From Cryptomeria japonica (Eukaryota; Streptophyta; Pinopsida; Cupressales; Cupressaceae), in NCBI RefSeq assembly GCF_030272615.1, contig NC_081406.1:484935900-484999899 (forward strand): a stretch of DNA of 64,000 bases, given 5' to 3'. The notes under the pieces were generated by a model, which saw nothing but the letters and a program-made list of their open reading frames with translations, was not told where the DNA came from and did no database searches. Within the stretch, counting starts at the first letter, position 1, and every line of letters begins with the position of its first letter. Shown in pieces: positions 1 through 11,917 of this stretch. The translations under genes and the position numbers were made by a program.

Positions 1-399
1 CCAAACATGAAAGCTAGGGTTTCTGAAAACATTAAAATACCTCGAAAAGTTGTCGAGAGATCAAATTTCTTGAAAGAAAGTGCTCGCTCAATTCACTCTA
101 GAACTCTAGAAATTTGCTCGCTTGCATACTCGATCACTGTGTGAAGAAAATAACTTAACTTCCCTTTTTATCATCGTTAACCCTAATTTTCCATTGTAAT
201 AAATGTTGTCAGTTATACTTGACTGATTCACATGATCTGCAAGTGGATTCTGATAAACTACTGAAATCTCCTTAATATCCACCTGCAATCAGAATCTTCT
301 AACTACAAACCTAATCCAGGGTATCTGCATGATCTCCAATGATTTGCCTACCCCTAAGGCCAAGTTCCTTAGTTACCGGTTGAATCTGTTGTCGATGTA
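1..399. other. No gene seen; continuation of element D 3' of its ORF1
   Basis: No supported coding sequence. On the minus strand this lies downstream of the CCHC ORF1 at 400-1525 and is presumably the rest of that element. A palindromic ACCGGT occurs at 375-380. No polypurine tract or LTR border is visible before the window edge. Confidence 0.4.
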
Positions 400-1525
400 G
401 GACCTGGTGACTCTATTGGTTGTTCTTTCATTGGTGTATCAGATCTTCTCACCCATCTCATCTTATATTGTTTCTTGATGTCTTCCACATTTGGTTTTTC
501 CTTTTCATCTACATTTCCATTAGTTGTCGGTGGATTCTTACTTCTACAATATTTAGCAATGTGCCCAATCTTATTGCATGCATAACAAACAATATTGTTT
601 TTCTATACTACCTTGTTAACTCCTTGATTTACTTGATTTCCTTTTGATCTGCATTGGTTAGCCATATGTCCAAATCTACTACATGCATGACATCTTACAT
701 TTCCAAGACCGATGAATGATGCATTGTTTTGATTATTCCTATTTCTGCACTAACTAGCCATATGACCATACTTATTGCAAATAAAGCATGTACCATTGAA
801 TTTGTGAGCATTAGGTTATCTTACCGATGATTTATGGTTCTGGTGGACATGATTCTACTTCTATCTAGTTGATGTGTCTTGTTGTGCAGTACTAGAGCTT
901 TCTCCTTCATAACCAAGACCTCTTTTATCATTAGCATCTCTTTGATTCTTCAACAGCTCATCAAGTTTAGCAGAGCTATCCTTGAAATTTTCCTTGTACT
1001 CATTTTCTATAACAAAATCATCTCTCATGATAATAATTTGTCTTTCAAGTTCTTGTTCATTGTTTCGAGACTGGGTCAACTCAAGTTGCAACATATCATT
1101 CTCACGAGTCGATCTGTTGCATTCCTCATATCTATCCTTCAATGCTTGAGCTAGGTTTACTTCATTTTTCTTTCTATCCTCAATCTCCTTGCACATCCTC
1201 ATCGTTATGGATTGCATCTCATTCTTCAAAACAATGTTCTTCTAAGTAAGTTTCTGATAATGATCCTTCATAGTATCTTCCTCATCATTGCTCTAATTTT
1301 GCAATTGATCACAAAGTTCTATTCTCTTAGCCTTGACAACTGCAAGCTTTCCTTGCAATGAAATGATGTGTTCATGGGCTTGCTTAAATTCATTTTTCAT
1401 TTCACTGTTCTCCATCTACTCATTATCAAGATCCTCAAGAGCAAGTCTAAGTTGTTGCTATAGACCAGTTTCCATTGATTCCAAATTATAGATCTTCCTC
1501 AAGTGGTTACACTTCTTCCGAGGAA
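400..1525 (-). pseudogene. Element D ORF1: coiled-coil, gag-like protein with three CCHC knuckles (broken)
   Basis: Reading right to left, a charged heptad-rich helical stretch (about 861-1440, longest open piece 861-1229) is followed by three CX2CX4HX4C zinc knuckles near 766-806, 650-697 and 545-597. The first has a stop codon just before its last Cys; the other two read CHACSRFGHMANQC and CYACNKIGHIAKYC and keep all ligands. The order and knuckle wording closely match ORF1 of element A (10507-11612), so this is the same protein family on the other strand. Zinc-knuckle proteins of this kind bind retroelement RNA during particle assembly; that role is inferred from the gag family. At least five in-frame stops make it a pseudogene. 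No protease, integrase or reverse transcriptase is seen nearby. The start is unclear; the likely N-terminus is around 1480-1500. Confidence 0.75.
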
Positions 1526-1539
1526 CCTATTAGACACAA

Positions 1540-4123
1540 TGTGCCACTGAGAGGAGGGTGAAAAGGTTTCTCAAATTCTTTACCTTTAAAATCTTAAGTA
1601 TGTGTACCAGTTAACATCCTAATACTTAGTAGGACTGCTAATAAGATAAACCAAGACAATACAATGCACACACACACAAGGGCATCACATAACACTAGAA
1701 TATATGAGGAAAACCCAAGATGGGAAAAACCTCGGTGAGAAATGTTATTGGAGTCTACTAATCCAATCCAGCCTCACAATGAAATTTTGATTACAATGTT
1801 TAGGGCACCAACCCAAGGAGCACCAACCCATAATTTAGGGCACCAACCCAAGGAAAAACAACCCCTGCACCGAGCTCCAACTCAGTGGTCTACTATGAGT
1901 ATATTCAATTACAAAAGTAATAGTCTTGTTAAAAATGTATTTTGCAACTCTTTTGCAAATCTCTCTACTGGTTCTCTTCTCTCCAATTCTCTGTCGCTTC
2001 TCTACTCACCTCTCAGTTGCAACACAATCTCTCGATGCAACTTACTCTTTGTTGCACCTTCACTAATTCAATCTCTTCTTCTTCTTTGCTAGTTCTCTCT
2101 CTGTTGGTTCTGCTCTATCGGTTCTACTCTCTATCAGTTCTCTCTTCTGTCTGCTACACTACTACTCTCCACGAGGACTACACTCTGTCAGTCCTTTGCT
2201 TGCCTTCTCTACAATCTTCTACAACTCTTCTCTATCGGTTTTGTCACTATCGGTTCACTCCTCTATCAGACTTAATGGCTGATTGTCAATAGCCTTACTG
2301 ATGTTGGTTGAAATCTTCAACCCGATTCTCTCTCACAGTCTCTCCTTTGATACTCATTGAGCACTTGACTGATTTCACTTATTCAGTAGCAACACTCTCT
2401 CATTCAGCAGCAACCAACATCGATTTTAGCTTGCATATTTATAAACTAGTTTTCCCATCGAAAACCAATTCAAACTTTGGGTAGTTAGGGTTTCCTCATT
2501 GACCTCGATGCAAACCAAATCCAATCAGATCTTATCGGATCTTGATTGATGAACTATAAATCATCAATCAATATCACCATTATCATGCCTTCCAAAGCAC
2601 ACCTTCTTCATTTAGCAACCTACTTTTAAACTGTCAGCGGATTTCTTAGTTGATCACCAAGAATGGTTTTGTGGTTCCCTTCACCTGCCTCGACCTACTC
2701 AAACAATCAGTCTTGGATCTCTGTTGTTTGTTTGACCTCAAGCCGCAAACCTATGCAACATTTCCTATGAATCACGCAGTCAACAGAAATATCAACCAGT
2801 TGCCAACTACCTCACCGACACATCACACTGACCTATCCATGCTTGCCACTTCACCTCCATGTGGCCACTATGTTGGCATCCACCTTTTCTAGGTCATCTG
2901 TGTCAGTCACCGACTAATACACAATACTGGATTTATCTACTGGTTCACAAACCCTGCCGATTATACCCTAACCGGTCTGCCATCACCTTGCACATCTTCA
3001 TTTGTTGGGAGTCTTCTACATTTACACTTTGTTCGCATTACCTCTGGACCACCTTAACCGATCACCAGACATGCATATCCATAGCATGCTCATTCTCATC
3101 AGGTAGGATATCATCACTTAGACTCTTTGCTCTCTTACTAGTTCTCATACTTACTGGTAGGCACCTTGATGGTACCATGTCATCAACCTTCAACTTTTTC
3201 CATCTGAGGCATCTGCATGCCGGTTGCACTCTCTATCTATAGTTTCTCAGCCTTGCCTACTTCTTCATCAACCCAAACATCATCTTAATTGGTTTGTCAA
3301 GGTGACAAACCCATCACTTCTTTACTCTTCTTATTCTGTTCTGGTGGCACAACATGCCAACTCTTTCTGATCTAGTGCACATCTCTAATTTCATACACCC
3401 GAGGCATTCTTTTGTTTCATCGGTAGATCTGGTGTGATCCTTCAATCACCTGTCTTATACTCTTCTCTCTTATCTCAGAGTATTATGATGCAATCCATGC
3501 ATAATATGAGATAAGATCCACTTATCGGTGGGAGTGGATCCTTGTCATCTACAACCTACCATGCACTAATGTGGCTTCATTGGTTGAGAAACATATCTTC
3601 AAATAGGCACATGTGATCCGGTTTGGGCACATTCACTATCATTCATCTCTTCAAATGGTGACTACATCTTTATCCAATGGGAGTCATGTTGTTTGACATC
3701 CACACAACATACTGATGACCTATACATCCTTCTCCTCTGGTGTTGATGTGATTTAGATAACATCCCCCCTCTTCATCACAATCAACCAACCAATATCTTT
3801 CTATCTTGTAGATGTCTTCATTTATTGGTTGTTATATCATACTGGTCTCATGTTCATATCTTCCACACAAGTCAAACACTAACTTGTGTACTTGTGACTC
3901 CAATGGTCATTGTACTGAATGACATTCTCTCCCTTACTGGTAGCCTGCTAAGCTAGGTGATATCAAAGACATTACATCTGGTATGCATCAAAGATATGTT
4001 GCACATACATCTCTTATACGAGTAGCCATCCTATACTAGTTGACATCAATGACTACACATCAACTATTTTTCCATATTGGTTGTCCTTCTATACCAGTTG
4101 ACATCAATGACAACACAATGCCA
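1540..4123 (-). repeat. Long LTR-like stretch of element D, reverse orientation
   Basis: Reading right to left it begins with a motif typical of LTR starts here (a tract like TTGTCATTGATGTCAAC at 4098-4115). It ends at 1540 with CACCCTCCTCTCAGTGGCACA, resembling the LTR ends of elements A and B. Near 1700-1740 is the GGAAAACCCAAGATGGGAAAAACC block that also appears in LTRs E, F and H. It adjoins the 5' side of D ORF1, so it would be the 5' LTR. No usual initiator-Met primer site follows at 1500-1540, so that border is uncertain, as is the right border. At about 2.6 kb it would be more than twice as long as the B and F LTRs. Short ORFs within it are not convincing genes. Confidence 0.5.
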
Positions 4124-4133
4124 ATAGAACCAA

Positions 4134-4145
4134 GCTCTGATACCA
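4134..4145 (-). promoter_or_regulatory. Primer binding site of element E (initiator tRNA-Met type)
   Basis: The reverse complement reads TGGTATCAGAGC, the standard plant primer site pairing with the 3' end of initiator tRNA-Met. It is 2 bp from the LTR border at 4148. The element's internal domain should lie to the left but is replaced by element D within about 10-20 bp. Confidence 0.85.
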
Positions 4146-4147
4146 AT

Positions 4148-5050
4148 TGTTGGAATCCAAGAACATTGAGAGGGGGGGTGAATCACCGCTCTACTGGTAA
4201 AGTTATTTTTTAAATTATTCCTTATTAACCAGTTAACAGTAAATAAAATTAGAATGCATACACAAAATAACACAATGAAAGGCAACACCATAATACCAAG
4301 ATTTATACGTGGAAAACCTTGCAAAGGGAAAAACCATGATGGGGCTAATACCCATAATATCTATATACTTGATCAAGGTATACATATATTACATAAGAGG
4401 GTATGCACATGCAGAAAGGCCAACCACCTAGAGCTCACTACTCAAACACACAATATAGGAAGTCTCACTGACTTACAGAACACTTACAAGTGTTTACAAA
4501 TGAAAATGAACTTATAAATAACATCTAACCATGCTGGATAAGTGCCGATGAATGTTCTAATTTCCTTCTCTATATATCAGTTTTCTGATACTCTGTTATG
4601 CTACCGGTTAAGTTGTGCATGTGAAACTGCACATAGTCACTTCCAATCGCATACCAAAAATCACTGAAATATTTGCAATAAAAAGCTCGCATACCATCTA
4701 ACACATATGATCTATCGCTGAGGTGATCTTCTTAAATATCCTTCTAACTTAACCATGTCAGCTTCAACAAGAAATATAAACAAGCCGACTACTAGAACAT
4801 AATGAAAATCAAATATAAATCTAATGACCATGTCAGCCATCACACATTACCACCAAAATCCACAAAGACATAATCAGGACCAAAATATTTCCTTAGTCGG
4901 GTCCTATCCATTATCAGGTTCCATATACACGTTACTGGAGTCTGGACATGTTACCGAGATCAAGACTTAGTCGAGATGAAGTGAATGTTAGTGTCGATAT
5001 CGATGTCGGTGTAAAGAAATATGAATACCAATACCGGTTAAGTGCAATGA
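4148..5050 (-). repeat. 5' LTR of element E, reverse orientation, right end unclear
   Basis: Starts TGTTGG next to the primer site and carries the GAGAGGGGGGGTGAATCA block (reverse of the LTR-end motif) at about 4170-4184. It shares ACGTGGAAAACC...GGGAAAAACCATGATGGGG (about 4305-4340) and GCACATGCAGAAAGGCCAAC (about 4405-4425) with the LTRs of Copia element F, so it belongs to a related family. The distal end, expected to read CAACA on the plus strand, is not visible; the LTR is probably truncated before the forward LTR scrap at 5230-5313. Confidence 0.7.
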
Positions 5051-5229
5051 ATGCTAGTTAACCAAACTATTTTTGTTTAATCTATTTTTCTTAAATATAT
5101 CCTTCAATATAATATTTTATTGGTGTGTCACTTACTTCATGTTTAATTTACTGATCACATTTTTGTGCTCACAGTATCTCTACTTTTGTTGTTCATTTAA
5201 TCACTCATTCCTTTCTATTGTATTCTAAT

Positions 5230-5313
5230 TGATGTGAATCTACAAAGTAATAATAAGATTGTTTAAAGATTTAGCGAATACCGATTCACCCTCTCTTAGT
5301 ATTCCAATTGTTC
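5230..5313 (+). repeat. Forward LTR 3'-end scrap
   Basis: Contains GATTCACCCTCTCTTAGTATTCC (about 5283-5305), the conserved LTR-end motif of elements A, B and G, followed by a decayed AACA end. No primer site follows it. The left boundary is arbitrary. It faces opposite to LTR E. Confidence 0.5.
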
Positions 5314-8043
5314 AACAAGAGTACTCTCGAGTTCTAGAGGATTTAGTTACAAAAGACATGTGTGATTGTTTGGGTGGTTTGGGAGAGCTCTAATTTGATG
5401 TTTTCTTTTTTGTTCATTCTTTTGTTGTGCTTTTTTACCATGATTGCTTTGTAATGCTCTTTACTAATTGATAAATTTTTACCCCTTTAATCTTATTTAC
5501 CACTAACATTAGGGGTTTAAACATCTAAAATTATATTAGAATATAGTCACCCAAACTTTATAATGTCTAAAACTATATTTAAATTCAATGGAATAATTTT
5601 TAGTTTTATGTAGCCTCTCCAAGATAATTCTAATGAGAGATACTATTTAATTAGTTTCATTAGTCAAAAGTTTTATATATAATACTTTCTTATTGTTGAT
5701 AAAATAAAATAAAATCTATTTTAATGAGAAATATTTAGAATATTTTTTATTTTAAAAATATTTAATAAAAAAGTTGAGTTTGTATTATAATGTATGATAG
5801 ACTGAAAAATATTAAAAGTGGTTTTCAATAATACAATAAAAAAATAACAAGTATCTCAAATATTTATTATCAATGTCATGATGATGCAGTTTAGAAGAAG
5901 TCGCATCACCATTCAAATATTATACTCATTACTATTATCTTTGACAAGTGTTTAAACATTTATTACTTGCTCATATTTTTTTTTTAAATATGTAAATTTT
6001 ATTATCATGTCAACATCTTTTATCAATTGTATATATTATAAATATTATACTAATAATAATTATCTAATATTATATAAATATATTTCATATCTATGTTATG
6101 TAAGTAGATAATATTTGATTGTTATTGTGGACAAAAGTAATCTTTATGAAATCTATATAATTTGACAAATACCATAATTAAAGACTTAAAAAATTGAATA
6201 TCAACTCACATACAATACAAAATTTCTCATTTTGACGTTTAATTTGAATAAATGAATTAAAAAATTTGGTCAATAGAAAAATTATTGTCATAGTAATAAG
6301 GTATTATAAGAGCCAATATTTGTTTATATTTTCAATTGATTGCTATCAATCATAATTTATAACATGTTGCAAAAAGAAATACTAGTCCTTATAACACTTA
6401 TTAAAATATTTTTTTCAAAATATTTATAAAAGAAAAAGTTTAGAAAACTTTTCTTTCATAAATTAACTTTTAAATAAGAATATAATAGTAATATAAGATA
6501 TAAATAACTTTCAAAATATTATAAATTATAAAATAAGTCAAGAGACATAATATTTCTACAATCCATATTAATAAATATGAATTCTATGCAATTTTATAAC
6601 ATTAATATTTAACATCACTTTCTTTCTCATTTCATCATTCAATAAAAAACATTAAAAATATTAAACATATCATGATTCCTTCTATTAGACTATAATTCCA
6701 CTTGTATCTCTCATATTCTAAATAATGGATATCAACACTGAGTTATTATATTATTGAGTGAATATTAAAACTAATTCCAAATAATTTTCAATGCATTTCA
6801 TCATCAAATATATAATTTGTTTTTAACCAAAAAGTTTAAAATTTCAAAAAATGATAAACACTTTCAATAAATATTACAAATAATTTTATGTTGTACAAGT
6901 CCAAACATAATTAATATTCTAATTAATTAAATATCATTCATTACTTTAAGAAAGGAAATTTGTTCTTGTGAAGGACCACTAACATTTAAAAGCCTCAAAG
7001 GAAATTTAGTATTAAAATTTTCATCTTCCTTTTCAAAAGCAAGCAAAAGAGTCCAAATACTTTAAAAGTAAAGCAAAAGCTTCTTTAGTTACAATGTCAT
7101 AAAGGTCAAAGGGAAAAAATCCATCAATTTTGTACTTAATATCAAAATCCAAAAAGAGTCCACGTTCATATTTACAAATGAATGAGTAGCTAAATCATCC
7201 CCCCAAATATATGGGAAGATTAATTTCCCTAAAAGTTTTTGCTTTCATGTACTTTCATTTTAGATGCTTCTCCTTGTTCTATTACATTTATTCAAGGAGT
7301 TGAAAAAAAAACCTCAAAGAGGATATATTATACATACCCCATATGGACCTCTAAAGACAAAAACAAAGATCGATAATTTATTTTACAATATTTTTTATCT
7401 TAATGTTGCTTTCTAATTTAGAAATTAATCATGATACATAAATTGTAAATTAGAAAAAGAGGAGAGGTTGTTTATAAAAATAAATAAAAGATAAGATAAT
7501 AAAGTTGGAAGTGTCTAGTTATTATGGTGGTTGACATAATTTTATTATTTTATTTTTAGATTATGTTACATCAAGAATATGGTTTTAAAATTTATGTTTT
7601 ATTATTGAGTGTTTTGTTAAGGTTTAATAGTTTTCATCTTTTTTCAATCTTATCTTTGTTGTCATTTATCTTCCATTTTAGAATCATTCAATTTATGATT
7701 AGGATTGGTTTCTAAGTAGAGATTTTATTACTATTTTATGCTAGTTGGATTAGTGCTTGAATGCCCACAAACAGACTAAGGTAGAATTCTCTTTAACTTT
7801 TTTTTGTTTTGCATGGTTTCCTTCATACATTTTTAGATTTGTAGCATAAATACAAATAAATTTATGAAAGAATCTTGAAGAGTATCAAGAGGAAAAGTTG
7901 TGAGAAATAACAAGAACCTATTTGTGAAATTTGGGACTATTCTAACATGAAAGACTAGGTTTCCCACTAGGGACTAAGTCATACCCCAAGGTGTTGGAGA
8001 AACAAACAACCTTGTTATGAGCTCAAAATCAATTCAAACTTTG
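5314..8043. other. AT-rich stretch, no gene recognised
   Basis: Very AT-rich, with A/T runs and no open frame of useful length on either strand. I see no LTR ends, knuckle motifs or reverse transcriptase remnants. It ends at the probable target duplication flanking the LINE. Confidence 0.6.
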
Positions 8044-8052
8044 TTTGCAAGT
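8044..8052. repeat. Probable left target-site duplication of the LINE
   Basis: GTTTGCAAG here matches GTTTGTAAG at 19850-19858 with one mismatch. It directly abuts the LINE tail, whose reverse complement reads TTCTTAACCAAAAA, a common plant L1 3' end. Confidence 0.55.
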
Positions 8053-8218
8053 TTTTGGTTAAGAAAAAATAGGTTTTAAGGGGACACAAAACCCCTTACA
8101 AAGCTGCTAAAAAGTAAAGCAATAAAGTTCAGGACACCACATTACAAAGCAATAAAGTTAGAGGAAGGACACTTCCATTGAACAAAGAAATCATCCACCT
8201 TTTCATGAAAGACCCATT

Positions 8219-9684
8219 CTATCTTCCAAATGGAAGGATTTTGCTCCAAATGTCAACAGAGAAAGGGCAATACAAAACAAGGTGAGAAACAAATTCAACA
8301 TCATTATGACATAGGAAGCATCTATTCAGGATTTGTAAGCCTTTTCTCATGAGATTATCAATGGTGAGGATTTTGTTTTGGAGAAGCAGCCAGAAAAAAA
8401 TATTAACTTTAGGAACAAGATTCTTAATTAAAGCCATGGCCCACATAGGGGGATGAGGGAGGGTGGGACTCAATAACTTAATAGTAGAGGCAACAGAATA
8501 ATAGCCATCTAGGGACTGCTTCCAGGTGAAAAGGTCTTCAATGGTCGGGTTCACAAATAGAGAGATCAAGGGTTTTTGCAAGGGAGAAAAGATAGCATCA
8601 ATATTAGCCAACTTGACCCAAGAGGACTGCAACCAATACTTAGAGACCAAAGATCCAAATCTTGACTTGCAAATATTGATAAAAGGCACAAAAATATTAA
8701 AAGAACAAAGGGGTTTATAAAAAATCCAAACATCTTCCCAAAATCTGATTTTAGTTCCATTGCCTAAAATTCAACCAGCACTAGCTTCAACCAAACACTT
8801 TGCCTTCAGGATACTGTTCCAAATAAAAAAGCCATTTGGAATGTCATTAGAGTGAAAGAATGAGGCCAAACAAGTGTTACCTTGCAAATACTTGCTAAAC
8901 CAAACATAGTTTCAATCCTTTCTATCACCAAAAGACCTCCAAACTTATTTTGCAAGCAGAGCATTATTAAAGTCTTTAATAGACCTTAGGCCAAGACCCC
9001 CAAGATTTTTTGAATTGAAAACATTCTCCCAAGCAACCAATGGCAATCTTTTCTTCTCTTCAACCTCATAACATAAAAACCTCTTCTCAATTTTTTCAAT
9101 GGCATCAACAAATTTACCTGGAATCTTGAATAAGTTTAAGGCATAAACAGGAAGATTCTGAAGAGAGGCTTTGAGGAGCTGCAATTTACCAGCTTGACTA
9201 AGTAAAGCTCCTTTCCACCCAACAAGTTTATTGTTAAGCTTGTCCACAAGAGAGCTCCAAAAAGAGTCAGGAGGGGAGGTTCCCAAAGGAAGCCCCAAAT
9301 AGATAGAAGGAACAGGCTCAATAGCACATCCAATAATGTCACCAATTTTCCTCTGTCTCGCTGGAGGGGTATTAATGAAAAAGATAATTGTCTTATTCTA
9401 ATTTATCAATTGACCCAAAGCATTAGAATAAAGTTGTAAAGCTCTTTTGAAGGACCTAGCTTCATGAATTGAGGTAGCACCAAGAAGGATAGTGTCATCC
9501 ACAAATTGTTGATGAGAAAAAACAAGATTAGAAGACAAAGGCCTAACACCTTTGATAACTCCAGAAGCAACCAAGTTTTGCAAGTGTCTTCTTAGACTTT
9601 TAGTCATAAAAGTGAATAAAATAGGGGAGATGGGATCCCCCTTCCTTAAACTCCTGGATGGTTTTAAAAAGGACGGAGATCCAT
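8219..9684 (-). pseudogene. LINE ORF2, 3' part: RT palm/thumb and zf-RVT C-terminus
   Basis: Resumes the reverse transcriptase on the far side of element A. Visible are GDPISPILF (about 9620-9645), the catalytic FVDDTILLG box near 9490-9515 (both Asp kept), and the typical YLGLPLG motif at about 9290-9305. The HKLxxW-like linker VGWKGALLSQAGKLQLLK (about 9160-9215) follows, then a C-terminal zf-RVT-like domain at 8689-8219 with RCFLCHNDVEFVSHLVLYCPF. Stops near 9398, 8945 and around 8760, plus a register change, break it. The 5' part is at 16380-18299. Confidence 0.88.
9680..9684. repeat. Left target-site duplication of element A (TCCAT)
   Basis: TCCAT immediately before the 5' LTR; the same five bases follow the 3' LTR at 16375-16379. 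The duplicated bases are LINE coding sequence. Confidence 0.93.
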
Positions 9685-10435
9685 TGTTGGCAAATGGATA
9701 CTCCAATGAGAAATTGTAGGTGATTGAAGGTTTTGTCATTGATGGCAATCATACAATCCTATGGCACTGGCAGGCACCTGCACCAGCACCGACAAAGATG
9801 TTTAGCAGCACCCTAGCCGACAGGATTTTATTTTGTATTTAATTGTAAAATCTTTTTTGTAAAGCTGACAAGGCAAATTGTAAAATGACTCATATAACTA
9901 TGAGATCTTGTAGATCATTTAAAAAAAGATGTAATGGATGTATGGAATGTAATAGGAAGATGCGAATATTAAGGCATATTGTGGAATAAGGTTTATGGAA
10001 GTTGTATGAGCTTAAAACCAGTACTGAACCTAGCATAGCAAATGTTGAACCGAAGCAGTACATGATATTGGATTTACATAATCTATTTTTGTAAGTTAGT
10101 GAGACTTCCCTTTTGTATTTAAGTAGTGAGCTTTATGCAGTTGGCCTTCCTGCATGTGCAGACCCCTATTGTAAGTAGTATTCACTTATTGGCCAGTGAG
10201 CGAATATTGTGGGTTACAAATCCCACTGAGGTTTTTCCCACACCGGGTTTCCTCATTAAAAATGTTGTGTTATGGTATGATTTCTTTGTTATGGTTATTA
10301 ATCTTATTTATTGCATTATTTCTGGTTTACTGGTACACTGTTTTGGCATGCAATTCATTTAATAAGTTAAGAAAATCTATTAACCGGTTAGATACTGATT
10401 CACCCCCCCTCTCAGTATATTTGGGAATCCTAACA
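9685..10435 (+). repeat. 5' LTR of element A (751 bp)
   Basis: Starts TGTTGGCAAATGG and ends GGAATCCTAACA; matches 15617-16374 along its whole length. It holds the GATTCACCCCCCCTCTCAGTA end motif at about 10397-10417 and ACCGGT at 10383-10388. A likely promoter region lies around 9900-10100, but I cannot pick a TATA box with confidence. Relative to the 3' LTR it has an extra block near 9962-9985 and lacks some of the repeats at 15706-15755. Confidence 0.93.
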
Positions 10436-10437
10436 AT

Positions 10438-10449
10438 TGGTATCAGAGC
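10438..10449 (+). promoter_or_regulatory. Primer binding site of element A
   Basis: TGGTATCAGAGC, complementary to the 3' end of initiator tRNA-Met, 2 bp after the 5' LTR. It sets where minus-strand DNA synthesis would start. Confidence 0.93.
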
Positions 10450-10506
10450 CTAGTCCTCTATTTTCAAAATCCTAATAGCTTGAGGAAGATTCTGACACTG
10501 CTGCAG

Positions 10507-11612
10507 ATGGAAAACTTGAGAAAGCAATTGGAAACAACTCTTGTAGATTATGATGCAGAAAAGTTGAAGAATATGAAACTTGAAGATGATCTGAAGGCTG
10601 CACAAGAAATCATTCAAGGACTTCAAGCAAATCTCACTATTGATAGGAACAAAAGAAGAGAACTTCATGAGAAGATACAAAATGATGATGATGAAAAAGA
10701 AACTCTTAATGATCTTGTAAGCAAGATGAAGCAGGAAAACATGGCCTTGAGGAATGAGATGCAAGATATGACTATGAGGTTTTGTAAAGACACTGAAGAC
10801 CGAGAGAAGAATGAAGAAGATTTGACTAGGAGAATCAATGATGCTGGAAATGAAAATCTAAGATTCAATCATGAAAATGATATGTTGAAGACAAATACAA
10901 TTCACTTGTAGCATGATAAAAGTGAACTCATGAGACAAAAAGATTTCTTAGAAAATGAGTTGGCTACTACAAATCAACACAAGGAGAAATTCAAGAAAAG
11001 TTCAGAGGAACTTGATGACATGTTGAAAAGTCAGAAACCTAATGGAGATACTAATGGTCTCAACTTTGAAGTTGGTGAAAGCTCTGGTACTACAAACAAT
11101 CATGATCACAGTAAACCGGTAAGACAAACTAATGCCTACACATTCAATGGAAAATGCTTTAACTGTAACAAGTATGGTCATAGAGAAAATTAGTGTAGAT
11201 CTAGAAATTATCAGAACACCAATGCACCCACCGATCAATGTTCTAAATGCAACAAAGTTGGTCATAATTCAGAAAATTGCAGAATGAATGTAAGATGTTA
11301 TGTTTGTGGAAGATTTGGACACTTATCTAATCAGTGCAGAACACATACTGGCATAGGATATGGAAAAGCTATTCAGAAAAACAATGTGACTTGTTATGCT
11401 TGCAACAAGATTGGACATATTGCAAAATTTTGTAGAAGGTATTACCAGCAAATAACAAAGGACCCAGTTTGAAAGGTAAAGAGAAGGTTGAAGAGGTAAA
11501 ACCAGAATTCTCAAAACAATGGATTAGAAAGTCAGATTAGAATGTTAATGAAGCTATTCCTTCACCAGTAGAACAAAGTATCACTCCACTAGCAGGAGAT
11601 TCTTCATCTAAC
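10507..11612 (+). pseudogene. Element A ORF1: coiled-coil protein with four CCHC knuckles (broken)
   Basis: Starts at the Met codon at 10507, the first after the primer site that leads the conserved helical region. Residues 1 to about 210 are charged and heptad-like, typical of a coiled coil. CX2CX4HX4C knuckles start at about 11155, 11239, 11296 and 11392. The first has a stop in place of the residue before its last Cys; the others keep all ligands, e.g. CYVCGRFGHLSNQC. In-frame stops fall at 10909 and 11191, and a frameshift near 11460 leads to a short acidic tail ending about 11612. The knuckles suggest RNA binding like retroelement nucleocapsid; four in a row behind a coiled coil is unlike normal Copia gag, and I see no UBN2-type capsid domain. 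Close relatives are D ORF1 and, less so, B ORF1. Confidence 0.82.
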
Positions 11613-11917
11613 TAAAAGTAACATTTTTGGGGGCATGGCAACAAATTGAAAAACATGCTAATCTATCCTCGGTTTATGGTGAGAAGTTGAGATACTTCTT
11701 TACCAGCAGATGTGTTAAGTTTCACTTAAGTGGTAGGCATTTAATATGGTAGTTGAAGGAAATGACATTATAAAGCAAGTGTTTTGGCTCTTTTCATTCA
11801 TCAAGCATTCTCAAATTTCCTTAGAGCGCAAGAATCCCGAGCGAAGGCATCCACAACGAGAAGTGAAGAAAATCATTCAAGCACTCAAACCTAAAGGCAG
11901 ATTAAGGTATTTATACA
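11613..11917. other. Spacer between ORF1 and ORF2 of element A
   Basis: About 300 bp without a convincing coding frame. The block AGAGCGCAAGAATCCCGAGCGAA at about 11823-11845 recalls GCAGAGTGAATCAAAG...AGAGCGAAT in front of ORF2 in element B (about 24755-24793). A shared leader or splice site is possible; not resolved by eye. Confidence 0.4.

Noticed and set aside
1742-3242. Ser/Leu/Thr-rich open frames
   Set aside because: They lie within the reverse LTR-like stretch and are overlapping frames through C/T-rich repeats.
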